19,478 nucleotides of DNA from Bacillota bacterium (GTDB lineage: Bacteria > Bacillota > Desulfotomaculia > Desulfotomaculales > JAJYZD01): positions 1-19,478 of the forward strand of contig JAJYZD010000035.1 in assembly GCA_021800315.1 (NCBI GenBank). Direction: 5' to 3'. Both the position numbers and the translations under genes were made by a program. Each line of letters starts with the position of its first letter. The stretch's first letter is position 1. The notes beneath the pieces are model-generated. The model was given only the letters and a program-made list of their open reading frames with translations. It was not told the origin of the DNA and made no database searches. Positions 9,816 to 16,216 of this stretch are shown here, in pieces.

Positions 9816-10916
9816 AGGAGTGGTGCCTGGTGCTCGAAGGGGGCCGCATTTCCGAGGCGGAACTGGTCAGTATGATGTTGTACACCGTGATGGGAACGGC
9901 TTTCTTCTTCCTGCCCTCCGTGGTGGCCGGCTACGCCGCCCGCGATGTCTGGCTGAGCGCTCTGACGGGCATGTCGGGCGGGCTTCTGGTAGCACTGGTG
10001 ACCGGCAGTCTTACCAGCCGGTATCCCGGCTTCAATTTCTTCGACTGGACGGAAATCGTTTTGGGCAAAGCCGGCGGCAAGATCCTGCAGTTTTTCTATG
10101 TACTGTGGTTTTATCATTTAGTTACAGTAGTTATCAACGAGTTCGACTACTTTGTACAAATAGCCTTCATGCCGGTGACACCGTTCCTGGTCTTTACCCT
10201 CCTGCTCCTCGCCCTGACCGGGGCGGCGGTCTACGGCGGGGTGGAAACGATCGGGCGCCTGGCCGTAGTCTTCATCCCGGTCAGCGTCGTTATTTCGGCC
10301 GGACTGACCGTCATGGCCGCCGGTCTCTACGACTTCGCCAATCTGACCCCGGTTTTGGAGCGGGGTATCGTGCCGGTCCTGGCTGGAACGCTGCCCACGG
10401 CCGGCTGGGAGAGCGAGATTTTTCTGGGGACGATGCTGTTCCCTTTTCTGAAGCGGCCGGAGAAGGGAGGCTGGGTGCTCTTCCGGGCCGAGCTATGGAT
10501 TACCTTCTTCCTTTTGGTGAGTACGCTCTCCGTCACCCTGGCTTTCGGGGAAGAGACGGCCCGCCTGACCCTGCCGGTCTTCAGCCTGGCACGGGAGATC
10601 AACCTGCTCGGCTTTTTCCAGCACCTCGAATCCCTGGTCCTCATCATGTGGTATGCGAGCCTTTTCGTCAAGGTGGCGGTCTGGGAATACGTTACGGTGC
10701 TCGGCACGGCCCAGTGGCTGAGCCTCGGGAGCTACCGGCCGCTGGTGCTGCCGGGCACTTTGCTCCTGGCCGCCCTGACCAACTACGATATGCCCGACCT
10801 CGCCATCCTCACCCATTTCCTCGCTTCGGCCGTTCCTTTCGACCTCCTCCTGCTTACCGTCGTGGTGCCGGGTATCCTGGTGCTCGTGAGCCTGGTCCGC
10901 AAGAGGAAAGATGTCC
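9758..10916 (+). repeat. Tandem duplication, unit 1 (3' end of gerC plus gerB)
   Basis: This segment aligns without net insertion or deletion to 10950-12108, a constant offset of 1192 bp. The match begins at CCACGTGAAGGT (9758) and ends at AGATGTCC (10916). It contains the last 19 codons of gerC, the AAGGAG ribosome binding site and all but the last ten or so codons of gerB. Confidence 0.95.
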
Positions 10917-10945
10917 TCAAGGGGAGTGCCCTGAACCTCCGGTGA
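9830..10945 (+). CDS. gerKB: Spore germination permease-like subunit B, copy 1 (GerAB/GerKB family)
   Basis: A 371-residue APC-superfamily membrane protein with about ten helices, the presumed germinant-binding subunit. The start is GTG 9830 (VLEGGRISEAELVSMML), 9 bp after AAGGAG (9815-9820), which itself overlaps the stop of the C gene. The frame is open back to 9695, but that part runs inside the C gene. Family features are the N-terminal RIS..EL....... G.... segment, the PGFNFFDW.E..LGK.GG loop, and LEP/HLESLVLIMW near residue 270. The second copy at 11022 differs at roughly 50 of the first 360 residues by hand alignment. Confidence 0.93.
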   Translation: MLEGGRISEAELVSMMLYTVMGTAFFFLPSVVAGYAARDVWLSALTGMSGGLLVALVTGSLTSRYPGFNFFDWTEIVLGKAGGKILQFFYVLWFYHLVTVVINEFDYFVQIAFMPVTPFLVFTLLLLALTGAAVYGGVETIGRLAVVFIPVSVVISAGLTVMAAGLYDFANLTPVLERGIVPVLAGTLPTAGWESEIFLGTMLFPFLKRPEKGGWVLFRAELWITFFLLVSTLSVTLAFGEETARLTLPVFSLAREINLLGFFQHLESLVLIMWYASLFVKVAVWEYVTVLGTAQWLSLGSYRPLVLPGTLLLAALTNYDMPDLAILTHFLASAVPFDLLLLTVVVPGILVLVSLVRKRKDVLKGSALNLR

Positions 10946-10949
10946 ACAG

Positions 10950-11007
10950 CCACGTGAAGGTAAGCACCAGTGGACCGACTTCCCAGCCGCTTTTGAACCT
11001 GCACCGA
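10950..11007 (+). pseudogene. Remnant of the 3' end of gerC
   Basis: A copy of the last codons of gerC: it still reads HVKVSTSGPTSQPLLNL in the same frame, but the stop codon TGA has become CGA, and there is no upstream part of the gene. It was carried along in the tandem duplication and now forms the spacer between the two gerB genes. It has kept the GAAGGAG ribosome binding site for gerB copy 2. Confidence 0.85.
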
Positions 11008-12108
11008 AGGAGTGGTGCCTGGTGCTCGAAGGGGGCCGCATTTCCGAGGCGGAACTGGTCAGCATGATGCTGTACACCACGTTGGGGACGGCTTTCTTCT
11101 TCCTGCCCTCCGTGGTGGCCGGCTACGCCGGCCGCGATGCCTGGATGACCCCTCTGACGGCCATGTCGGGCGGGCTTCTGGTAGCCCTGCTGACCGGCTG
11201 TCTGGCCAGCCGGTTTCCCGGCTTCAATTTCTTCGACTGGACGGAAATCGTCCTGGGCAAAGCCGGCGGCAAGATCCTGCAGTTTTTCTACGTACTGTGG
11301 TTTTTCCATATAGTTACGATACTTGTCAACGAGTTCGACTATTTTGTGAAAATAGCCTTCATGCCGGTGACACCGTCCCTGGTCTTTACCCTCCTGCTCC
11401 TCGCCCTGACCGGGGCGGCGGTCTGCGGCGGGGTGGAAATGATCGGACGGCTGGCCGTGATCTACATATCGGTAAGCATCACGATTGCGACCGGGCTGAC
11501 CTTCATGGCCGCCGGCCTCTACGATGTCGGTAATCTGACCCCGGTTTTGGAGCGGGGTATCGCGCCGGTCCTGGCCGGAACGCTGCCTCCGGTCGGCTGG
11601 GCGACCGAGATTTTTCTGGGGGCGATGCTGTTCCCCTTTCTGAAGCGGCCGGAGAAGGGGGGCTTGGTGCTCTTCCGGGCCGAGCTATGGATTACCTTCT
11701 TTCTTTTGGTGGATACGCTCTCCGTCACCATGGCTTTCGGGGAAGAGACGGCCCGCCTGACCCTGCCGGTGTACAGCCTGGCCCGGGAGATCAACCTGCT
11801 CGGCTTTTTCCAGCACCTCGAATCCCTGGTCCTCATCATGTGGTATGCCGGTGTTTTCGTCAAGGTGGCGGTCTGGGAATACGTAACGGTGCTCGGCACG
11901 GCCCAGTGGCTGAACCTCGGGAGCTACCGGCCGCTGGTGCTGCCGGGCACTTTGCTCCTGGCCGTCCTGACCAACTACGATATGCCCGACCTCGCCATCC
12001 TCACCCATTTCCTCGCTTCGGTCTTTCATTACTACTTGCTCCTGTTTACCGTCGTGGTGCCGGGTATCCTGGTGCTCGTGAGCCTGGTCCGCAAGAGGAA
12101 AGATGTCC
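10950..12108 (+). repeat. Tandem duplication, unit 2
   Basis: Second unit of the 1159-bp tandem duplication, separated from unit 1 by 33 bp of unrelated sequence (10917-10949) that now supplies the end of the first gerB. The identity is high, with long exact stretches, but diverged positions cluster in certain membrane helices. Confidence 0.95.
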
Positions 12109-12125
12109 CCCGGCGGAGCGGCTGA
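11022..12125 (+). CDS. Spore germination permease-like subunit B, copy 2
   Basis: 367 residues from GTG 11022, with the duplicated GAAGGAG upstream. It is a full-length paralogue of the preceding B gene and has no frameshift or stop, so it is probably functional. Substitutions against copy 1 are concentrated near residues 37-70, 94-104, 145-163, 195-199 and 335-345, while the C-terminal half around HLESLVLIMW and the stretch after ERG are almost unchanged. That pattern would fit two B subunits that compete for the same A and C partners but recognise different ligands; the ligand part is inference. The last codons are different because the duplication ends at 12108. Confidence 0.92.
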   Translation: MLEGGRISEAELVSMMLYTTLGTAFFFLPSVVAGYAGRDAWMTPLTAMSGGLLVALLTGCLASRFPGFNFFDWTEIVLGKAGGKILQFFYVLWFFHIVTILVNEFDYFVKIAFMPVTPSLVFTLLLLALTGAAVCGGVEMIGRLAVIYISVSITIATGLTFMAAGLYDVGNLTPVLERGIAPVLAGTLPPVGWATEIFLGAMLFPFLKRPEKGGLVLFRAELWITFFLLVDTLSVTMAFGEETARLTLPVYSLAREINLLGFFQHLESLVLIMWYAGVFVKVAVWEYVTVLGTAQWLNLGSYRPLVLPGTLLLAVLTNYDMPDLAILTHFLASVFHYYLLLFTVVVPGILVLVSLVRKRKDVPRRSG

Positions 12126-12131
12126 TCCGTG

Positions 12132-12147
12132 TCCCGCCACGGCGGGA
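12132..12147 (+). other. GC-rich hairpin after the ger operon
   Basis: TCCCGC-CACG-GCGGGA forms a 6-bp stem (7 bp with the closing pair) just after the last ger gene. No T tract follows, so I do not call it an intrinsic terminator. Confidence 0.3.
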
Positions 12148-12206
12148 ATAAAGGTATGGCGAGGGGAGGATCGCGGTAGGGCCGGGAAGAATACCTGGGG
12201 AGAGGG

Positions 12207-13067
12207 GTGGGGAATTTGGAGTCCAGGCGCCTGGCTTTCGACTATCTGGGGGTTACCGTCGGCGTGGTACTGGCCGCCCTGGGCCTGGACCTGTTCCTGG
12301 TGCCCTTTAAGATCGCGGCCGGCGGTCTTTCCGGCCTGGCCATCATTCTGTACTACCTCATCAGGGTGCCGGTCGGCACCACCATGCTGATCCTGAACAT
12401 CCCGCTGTTCGTAGTGGGCTGGTACCGGCTGGGCGTCAAACCCCTGGCACGGTCCCTTTACGGGACGGTGGCGCTGTCACTGGCCATCGACCTTTTGGTT
12501 CCCTTAGTCCACCCGCCCACCCAAAACCTCCTCCTGGCCTCCGTCTTCGGCGGGGTGGTGGAAGGGCTGGGCCTGGGGCTGGTTTTCCGCTACAGGGGCA
12601 CCACGGGCGGCACCGACCTGGTGGCGGCCATTCTCCGCTCCTACACAGGGGTGAACGTGGGCCAGCTCCTCTTCCTGGTGGATGGGGCCGTCGCCCTGCT
12701 GGCCGGCCTGGTGTTCGCCTCCGCCGATCTGACCATGTACGCCCTGATCACGATATTTATAACGTCCTGGGTGGTGGACCTGGTTCAGGAGGGCTTTTCG
12801 TACGCCAAGGCCTTTTTCGTCATCTCGTCCCGGGTGCGGGAAATTGCGGCCGAGGTGATGGCCAACCTTGACCGGGGGGCAACGGCCTGGACGGTGACCG
12901 GCATGTACACGGGCAAAGCGCGGGAAATCCTCCTGGTGGTGGTCAACCGGGCCGAGGTCACCCGCCTGAAGGATATCGTCTACGAAAAGGATCCCGCCGC
13001 CTTCGTCATCCTGGCCGACGTGCACGAGGTATTGGGCGAGGGATTCAAGAAGATAGAGCAGGAGTGA
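12207..13067 (+). CDS. yvjA: YitT/YvjA-family membrane protein (DUF161 + DUF2179)
   Basis: 286 residues. About 190 N-terminal residues form five or six membrane helices with the family boxes FLVPFKIAAGGLSGLA and FRYRGTTGGTDLVAAI. The soluble C-terminus (about 205-285; FFVISSRVREIAAEVM ... GATAWTVTGMYTG) is the DUF2179 domain, related to small-molecule-binding folds. Molecular function is unknown. The name yvjA is given from family plus position: in B. subtilis this gene lies between prfB and ftsE. The start is GTG 12207 or TTG 12216; the latter is better spaced from AGAGGGGTGG (12201-12210). Confidence 0.88.
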   Translation: MGNLESRRLAFDYLGVTVGVVLAALGLDLFLVPFKIAAGGLSGLAIILYYLIRVPVGTTMLILNIPLFVVGWYRLGVKPLARSLYGTVALSLAIDLLVPLVHPPTQNLLLASVFGGVVEGLGLGLVFRYRGTTGGTDLVAAILRSYTGVNVGQLLFLVDGAVALLAGLVFASADLTMYALITIFITSWVVDLVQEGFSYAKAFFVISSRVREIAAEVMANLDRGATAWTVTGMYTGKAREILLVVVNRAEVTRLKDIVYEKDPAAFVILADVHEVLGEGFKKIEQE

Positions 13068-13115
13068 AGGGATTCTTGCCGGTGATCCGAAGGGGCCTGG
13101 AACCGCGGAAAATTG

Positions 13116-13145
13116 TTGTCAGGGAAATATTAGAAGCGATAGAAT
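13116..13145 (+). promoter_or_regulatory. Promoter of the MNT-HEPN pair
   Basis: TTGTCA (13116-13121), 18 bp, TAGAAT (13140-13145): one mismatch to consensus in each box. It lies in an AT-rich patch about 100 bp before the nucleotidyltransferase gene, with the 16-bp palindrome at 13210-13225 between them. Confidence 0.5.
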
Positions 13146-13209
13146 ATTTTAAGCGGTGGCGGTATTTCTGAATTGTCCACTGGTATGAGGCCCGATGGGG
13201 CGCAAATGA

Positions 13210-13225
13210 GGAACCCGCGGGTTCC
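13210..13225 (+). promoter_or_regulatory. Perfect 16-bp palindrome before the MNT gene
   Basis: GGAACCCGCGGGTTCC is its own reverse complement and sits 11 bp before the ribosome binding site GGAGGTGA of the nucleotidyltransferase gene. It could be an operator for autoregulation, as in many toxin-antitoxin operons, or a leader hairpin. Confidence 0.45.
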
Positions 13226-13248
13226 CTGAGGTATTTGGAGGTGAAAGG

Positions 13249-13599
13249 ATGTCTAAAGAAAAATTTCTGAATTCAGCCGAAAAGGGCGTTCTTCAGCAGT
13301 TTGTCCGTTTTATCACCAGCCTTTGTCCGGGCAACATTGACCGCATTACCGTTTTTGGCTCAAAGATCCGGGGGGAATCCCGTCCTGATTCTGATGTTGA
13401 TATATTAATATTGGTGGACGATAAAGGGCTTTTCAGGCGAGACCGGGCATATGATTTTATCCTGAATGCTAATTTGGAACACGGCATGCTTATTTCTCTT
13501 AAGTTGTACGAGAAACGGGATTTTGACAGGTTGTTGACGGCCAAGGTTCCTTTCGCCCTAAACGTTGCTCGTGAGGGGGCGGTTTTATGGGCCAGATAG
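13249..13599 (+). CDS. MNT-type minimal nucleotidyltransferase (MntA-like, putative antitoxin)
   Basis: 116 residues with the polymerase-beta-like signature GS-x10-D-x-D: G37, S38, D49 and D51 in VFGSKIRGESRPDSDVDILI. Proteins of this group paired with HEPN proteins act as antitoxins; in the studied MntA/HepT systems MntA transfers AMP to a tyrosine of the toxin. The ATG at 13249 is preceded by GGAGGTGA. The C-terminus (LLTAKVPFALNVAREGAVLWA) is typical of the group. The next gene overlaps by 13 bp, implying coupled translation. The gene has lower GC and a different codon preference from its neighbours, as expected of a mobile module. Confidence 0.88.
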   Translation: MSKEKFLNSAEKGVLQQFVRFITSLCPGNIDRITVFGSKIRGESRPDSDVDILILVDDKGLFRRDRAYDFILNANLEHGMLISLKLYEKRDFDRLLTAKVPFALNVAREGAVLWAR

Positions 13600-14012
13600 A
13601 AAAGCGTGAGCTGGCGAACCACAGGCTGTCCGTCGCCTTTGAGCGTCTTAAGGCGGCGGAGTTGCTGTTTGCATCCGGCTTATATACCGACGCGGTATCC
13701 CGGGCTTATTACGCCGCTTTCAGCGCGGCGCGGGCTATGCTCGCGACGAAGGAACTGGACTCCCGAAAACATTCCGGTGTAATCTCCCTGTTTAATCAGC
13801 ATTTTGTTAAGACTGGAACGGTATCCAGGGAAGCCGGCCGAGTGTTGATGGAGGCCAGGGATTTAAGGGAAGAGGGCGATTACAATGATTTCTATGTAGC
13901 CAACCAGGAAGATGCCTCAAGAATAATAGCGGGAGCAAAGCTGTTCCTGTTCGGAATAAGGGAAGTATTGGTGGCGACCGAACCGCACGGCACATCCTCC
14001 GGGAAGGACTGA
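13587..14012 (+). CDS. HEPN-domain protein (putative toxin partner of MNT)
   Basis: 141 residues, all-helical, with the HEPN core SRAYYAAFSAARAMLATK followed by SRKHSGVISLFNQHFVKTG and a helix ending in ARDLREEGDYNDF; this is the PF05168-type HEPN. Many HEPN toxins are RNases with an R-x4-6-H motif. Here I see no such spacing: the only nearby pair is R-K-H. The protein may therefore belong to the HEPN group without that motif and may not be an RNase. The start ATG 13587 lies inside the end of the MNT gene. Toxin function is inferred from the pair. Confidence 0.85.
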   Translation: MGQIEKRELANHRLSVAFERLKAAELLFASGLYTDAVSRAYYAAFSAARAMLATKELDSRKHSGVISLFNQHFVKTGTVSREAGRVLMEARDLREEGDYNDFYVANQEDASRIIAGAKLFLFGIREVLVATEPHGTSSGKD

Positions 14013-14027
14013 AGGAGGCGGTCTCAC

Positions 14028-14639
14028 TTGGGTTATCTGATTAACTTCGAAGGAATCGACCTGGCCGGCAAAGGCACCCAGGTGGCCCTCCTGGAAAAGA
14101 ATCTCAGCGCACGCGGACTCAAATCTGTCACCATTCACTTTCCCGTCCTGGAGACACCGATTGGGAGAATAATCGCCGGCTTTCTGAACGGTGAGACCAC
14201 CCTCCCCCCGGATGCGGTCCAGATCCTCTATTCGGCCAACCGGTACGAGTTGAGAGAGAAGATCCTTTCCCTGCGCAGCGCTATGGAGGTATTGATTCTG
14301 GACCGCTACTGCGCTTCCGGCTGGGCTTACGGCATGGCCCTGGGACTGGAGAAGCAGTGGCTGCGGAACCTGGACGCCGGGCTGCCGAAAGCTGACCTGA
14401 CCATTTGGCTGGACCTACCGCCGGGGGTGGCGGCGGCCCGGAAAAGGGCGGCCGGGCGGGATGTGCTGGAGCGGGACTCCGATTTTCAGGGCAGGGTCTC
14501 TGCCGCTTACCGGCAACTGGCGGCTGAAGATGGCTGGGCGGTGGTGGAGGCGCGGGGAGAGCCGCAAGATGTTGAGCAAAGGGTTCTGGCCGTGGTGCTT
14601 GGAATGATGCGGAGTGAACCGGTTGACTCGGGTTTGTAG
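14028..14639 (+). CDS. tmk: Thymidylate kinase-family protein (eukaryotic/archaeal type)
   Basis: 203 residues; the family phosphorylates dTMP to dTDP with ATP. The start is TTG 14028, with AAGGAGG (14012-14018) 9 bp upstream, overlapping the HEPN stop. Motifs: P-loop FEGIDLAGKGTQ (7-18), HFPVLETPIGRII (38-49), YSANRYELREKI (68-79), DRYCASGWAYG (92-102), and a lid region with AAGRDVLERD. The FP..TPIG and SANRYE boxes match eukaryotic/archaeal enzymes rather than the R.PGGT type usual in bacteria. The P-loop has GKGT, as in adenylate kinase, instead of GKST. It may be a second, specialised nucleotide kinase; substrate preference is not proved. Confidence 0.82.
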   Translation: MGYLINFEGIDLAGKGTQVALLEKNLSARGLKSVTIHFPVLETPIGRIIAGFLNGETTLPPDAVQILYSANRYELREKILSLRSAMEVLILDRYCASGWAYGMALGLEKQWLRNLDAGLPKADLTIWLDLPPGVAAARKRAAGRDVLERDSDFQGRVSAAYRQLAAEDGWAVVEARGEPQDVEQRVLAVVLGMMRSEPVDSGL

Positions 14640-14677
14640 CAGTTAATGTTTTCACCAAGCATTAATGCCTATCGATG

Positions 14678-14706
14678 TTGACATGGTGCTTGCTTTGTGA
14701 TATAAT
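14678..14706 (+). promoter_or_regulatory. Perfect-consensus sigma-A promoter with extended -10
   Basis: TTGACA (14678-14683), 17 bp, TATAAT (14701-14706) preceded by TGA: an exact consensus promoter. Transcription would start near 14713 and read to the right. No protein gene with a ribosome binding site follows for about 800 bp. A hairpin (14723-14750; ATCC...AGAAG/CTTCT...GGAT) is at the start of the transcript. The transcript would be antisense to the structured element at 14781-14998 and may continue into ftsE. Confidence 0.75.
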
Positions 14707-14780
14707 CAAGCATCAGGTATGTTATCCAGAAGCGGCTGCCTTCTACTGGATGAATACTGGTTTATGCGTATTTGCATATG

Positions 14781-14998
14781 TCTCTTAGAACGGTTAGGAA
14801 CGATGAAGTGCCCGGTGGGCGCGAGCCGCGCCCGGGATGCCGCGGTTACGGGCGAGGTTTACCTGCACGGGGATATCCGTATTCCCGACCCAGGGTGCCA
14901 GGTAATCGCCATGGTATTCAGCTTATACAGCTTATACCACTTTCTCGCCGTAAGACGCGGACCATTGGAGTTTTCTGCGCAAGCCCCCGTCTTTAGGC
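14781..14998 (-). ncRNA. Structured RNA element, copy 1 (HEARO/omega-RNA-like, tentative)
   Basis: Read on the minus strand from 14998, the first ~71 nt match 19389-19459 with about ten substitutions. Downstream the sequence folds well: GGTAT/ATACC around a short arm; a nested rod with GGCGA/TCGCC, TTACCT/AGGTAA and GCAC/GTGC stacked one inside the other; and a hairpin GGGCGCG-GCT-CGCGCCC. Further structure may extend to near 14781. The helices are several and consecutive, unlike chance pairing. Size, structure and dispersed occurrence suggest a mobile RNA such as HEARO, the omega-RNA of IscB elements. No IscB gene is present on its 3' side; an ATG near 14779 opens only 23 codons. Confidence 0.5.
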
Positions 14999-15000
14999 AG

Positions 15001-15508
15001 CCTTGAGGCGGTTATAAGTGCCCACTTACTTCCCAGAAGATTTCATGATTCCGGCTTAATGCAACTTCCTCCGGTCCGCCGTCCTTACGTCAAGCACAGG
15101 AAAATTACGTTACGCCGCGGCGGGCGCCCGTTATTGCGCGGCCCTTGGGCGCGGGGGGCGGTATCGGGCCAGCGGTGTCTTTCCCCTGCCGGACGGCAGC
15201 GTGGAGCGGCTGTACCAAAGGGACTAACGCCGGAGATGAATTTGGTACCAACGCGCCCTCAGGCAGGGGCGGCTTCCGGCCGATATAGACGGTAGACCGG
15301 AGGTGGGCGGGTTTGCCGGGCAGTAGCGCACCCACGTTCAAGCACCCGGGATGCGATTCCCGAGCCGTCCCTGCTTCCGCTCATTCTTTCTATCCCTGGC
15401 GTTGCCAAGCCATCTTTATAAGCTCTTTATCTTTCCCGGCGCGACCGGAGAAGGTTTTAGGGACAAACTGTCGAAATATCAAGGAACAGGGATCATGGGA
15501 GTGGTGAG
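15001..15508 (+). other. Intergenic stretch without a supported gene
   Basis: About 500 bp before ftsE. Short open frames exist on both strands, but none has a ribosome binding site, a recognisable domain or coding-like composition. It holds a short inverted repeat TAAGTG-CC-CACTTA (15015-15028), GC-rich palindromes near 15114-15135, and an AT-richer stretch at 15410-15440 that could contain a promoter for ftsE, although I see no good pair of boxes. It may be the remains of inserted DNA. Confidence 0.4.
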
Positions 15509-16216
15509 ATGATCCAGTTTCTCAACGTTTCGAAGCATTACCCCAACGGGGTGCGAGCCCTGACCGACATAAGCGTCGCCATCAAGAGGGGCGAGTTCGT
15601 CTTTCTGGTCGGCCCCAGCGGGGCCGGCAAGACCACCATGACCAGGCTGCTCATTCGGGAGGAGCTGTCCACCCGGGGCCAGGTTATTTTCACCGGGAAG
15701 AACCTGTCGCGGCTGAAGGGTCGCGAGGTACCCTACCTGCGGCGCAAGATCGGGATGGTCTTCCAGGATTTCCGGCTCTTGCCCAATCACACCGTATTCG
15801 AAAACGTGGCTTTCGCCCTGGAGGTAATCGGGGCTCCGGGGCGCGACATCCGGCGCCTGGTTCCGGGGATGCTGGCCCGGGTGGGCATGGAAGGCAAGAA
15901 GAACCAACTGCCCTCCCAGCTTTCGGGGGGCGAGCAGCAACGGGTCTGCCTGGCCCGGGCCCTGGTCAACAACCCCCTGCTGATCATCGCCGACGAGCCT
16001 ACCGGCAACCTGGACCCGGACACGTCGTGGGAAATCATGAAGCTTTTGGCGGACATCAACGAAAAGGGTACGACCATCCTGATGGCCACCCACGCCCAGG
16101 AGATCGTAGACACCATGAAACGGCGGGTTATCGCCCTCGATACGGGCCGGATGGTCAGGGACGAGAAGGGGGGTGGCTACGGACGTGCGGTTGAGAACAA
16201 TGGAACGTCATCTTAA
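15509..16216 (+). CDS. ftsE: Cell division ATP-binding protein FtsE
   Basis: A 235-residue ABC ATPase that works with FtsX at the membrane; the complex couples ATP hydrolysis to activation of peptidoglycan hydrolases. Walker A GPSGAGKTT (35-43), the FtsE-typical Q-loop segment GMVFQDFRLLPNHTVFENVA, the signature LSGGEQQR, Walker B LLIIADEPTGNLDP, and the switch His in MATHAQEIV are all present. The ATG at 15509 is preceded by GGGAG at a normal distance. The end overlaps the start of ftsX by some 30-44 bp, so translation is coupled. Confidence 0.97.
   Translation: MIQFLNVSKHYPNGVRALTDISVAIKRGEFVFLVGPSGAGKTTMTRLLIREELSTRGQVIFTGKNLSRLKGREVPYLRRKIGMVFQDFRLLPNHTVFENVAFALEVIGAPGRDIRRLVPGMLARVGMEGKKNQLPSQLSGGEQQRVCLARALVNNPLLIIADEPTGNLDPDTSWEIMKLLADINEKGTTILMATHAQEIVDTMKRRVIALDTGRMVRDEKGGGYGRAVENNGTSS

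Noticed and set aside
14719..15006. 95-residue open frame on the + strand
   Set aside because: No ribosome binding site or recognisable domain, and it is antisense to the structured, repeated element.
15059..15341. Overlapping 78-residue open frames on both strands
   Set aside because: Low-complexity, Arg/Pro/Gly-rich translations typical of GC-rich non-coding DNA, and no ribosome binding site.
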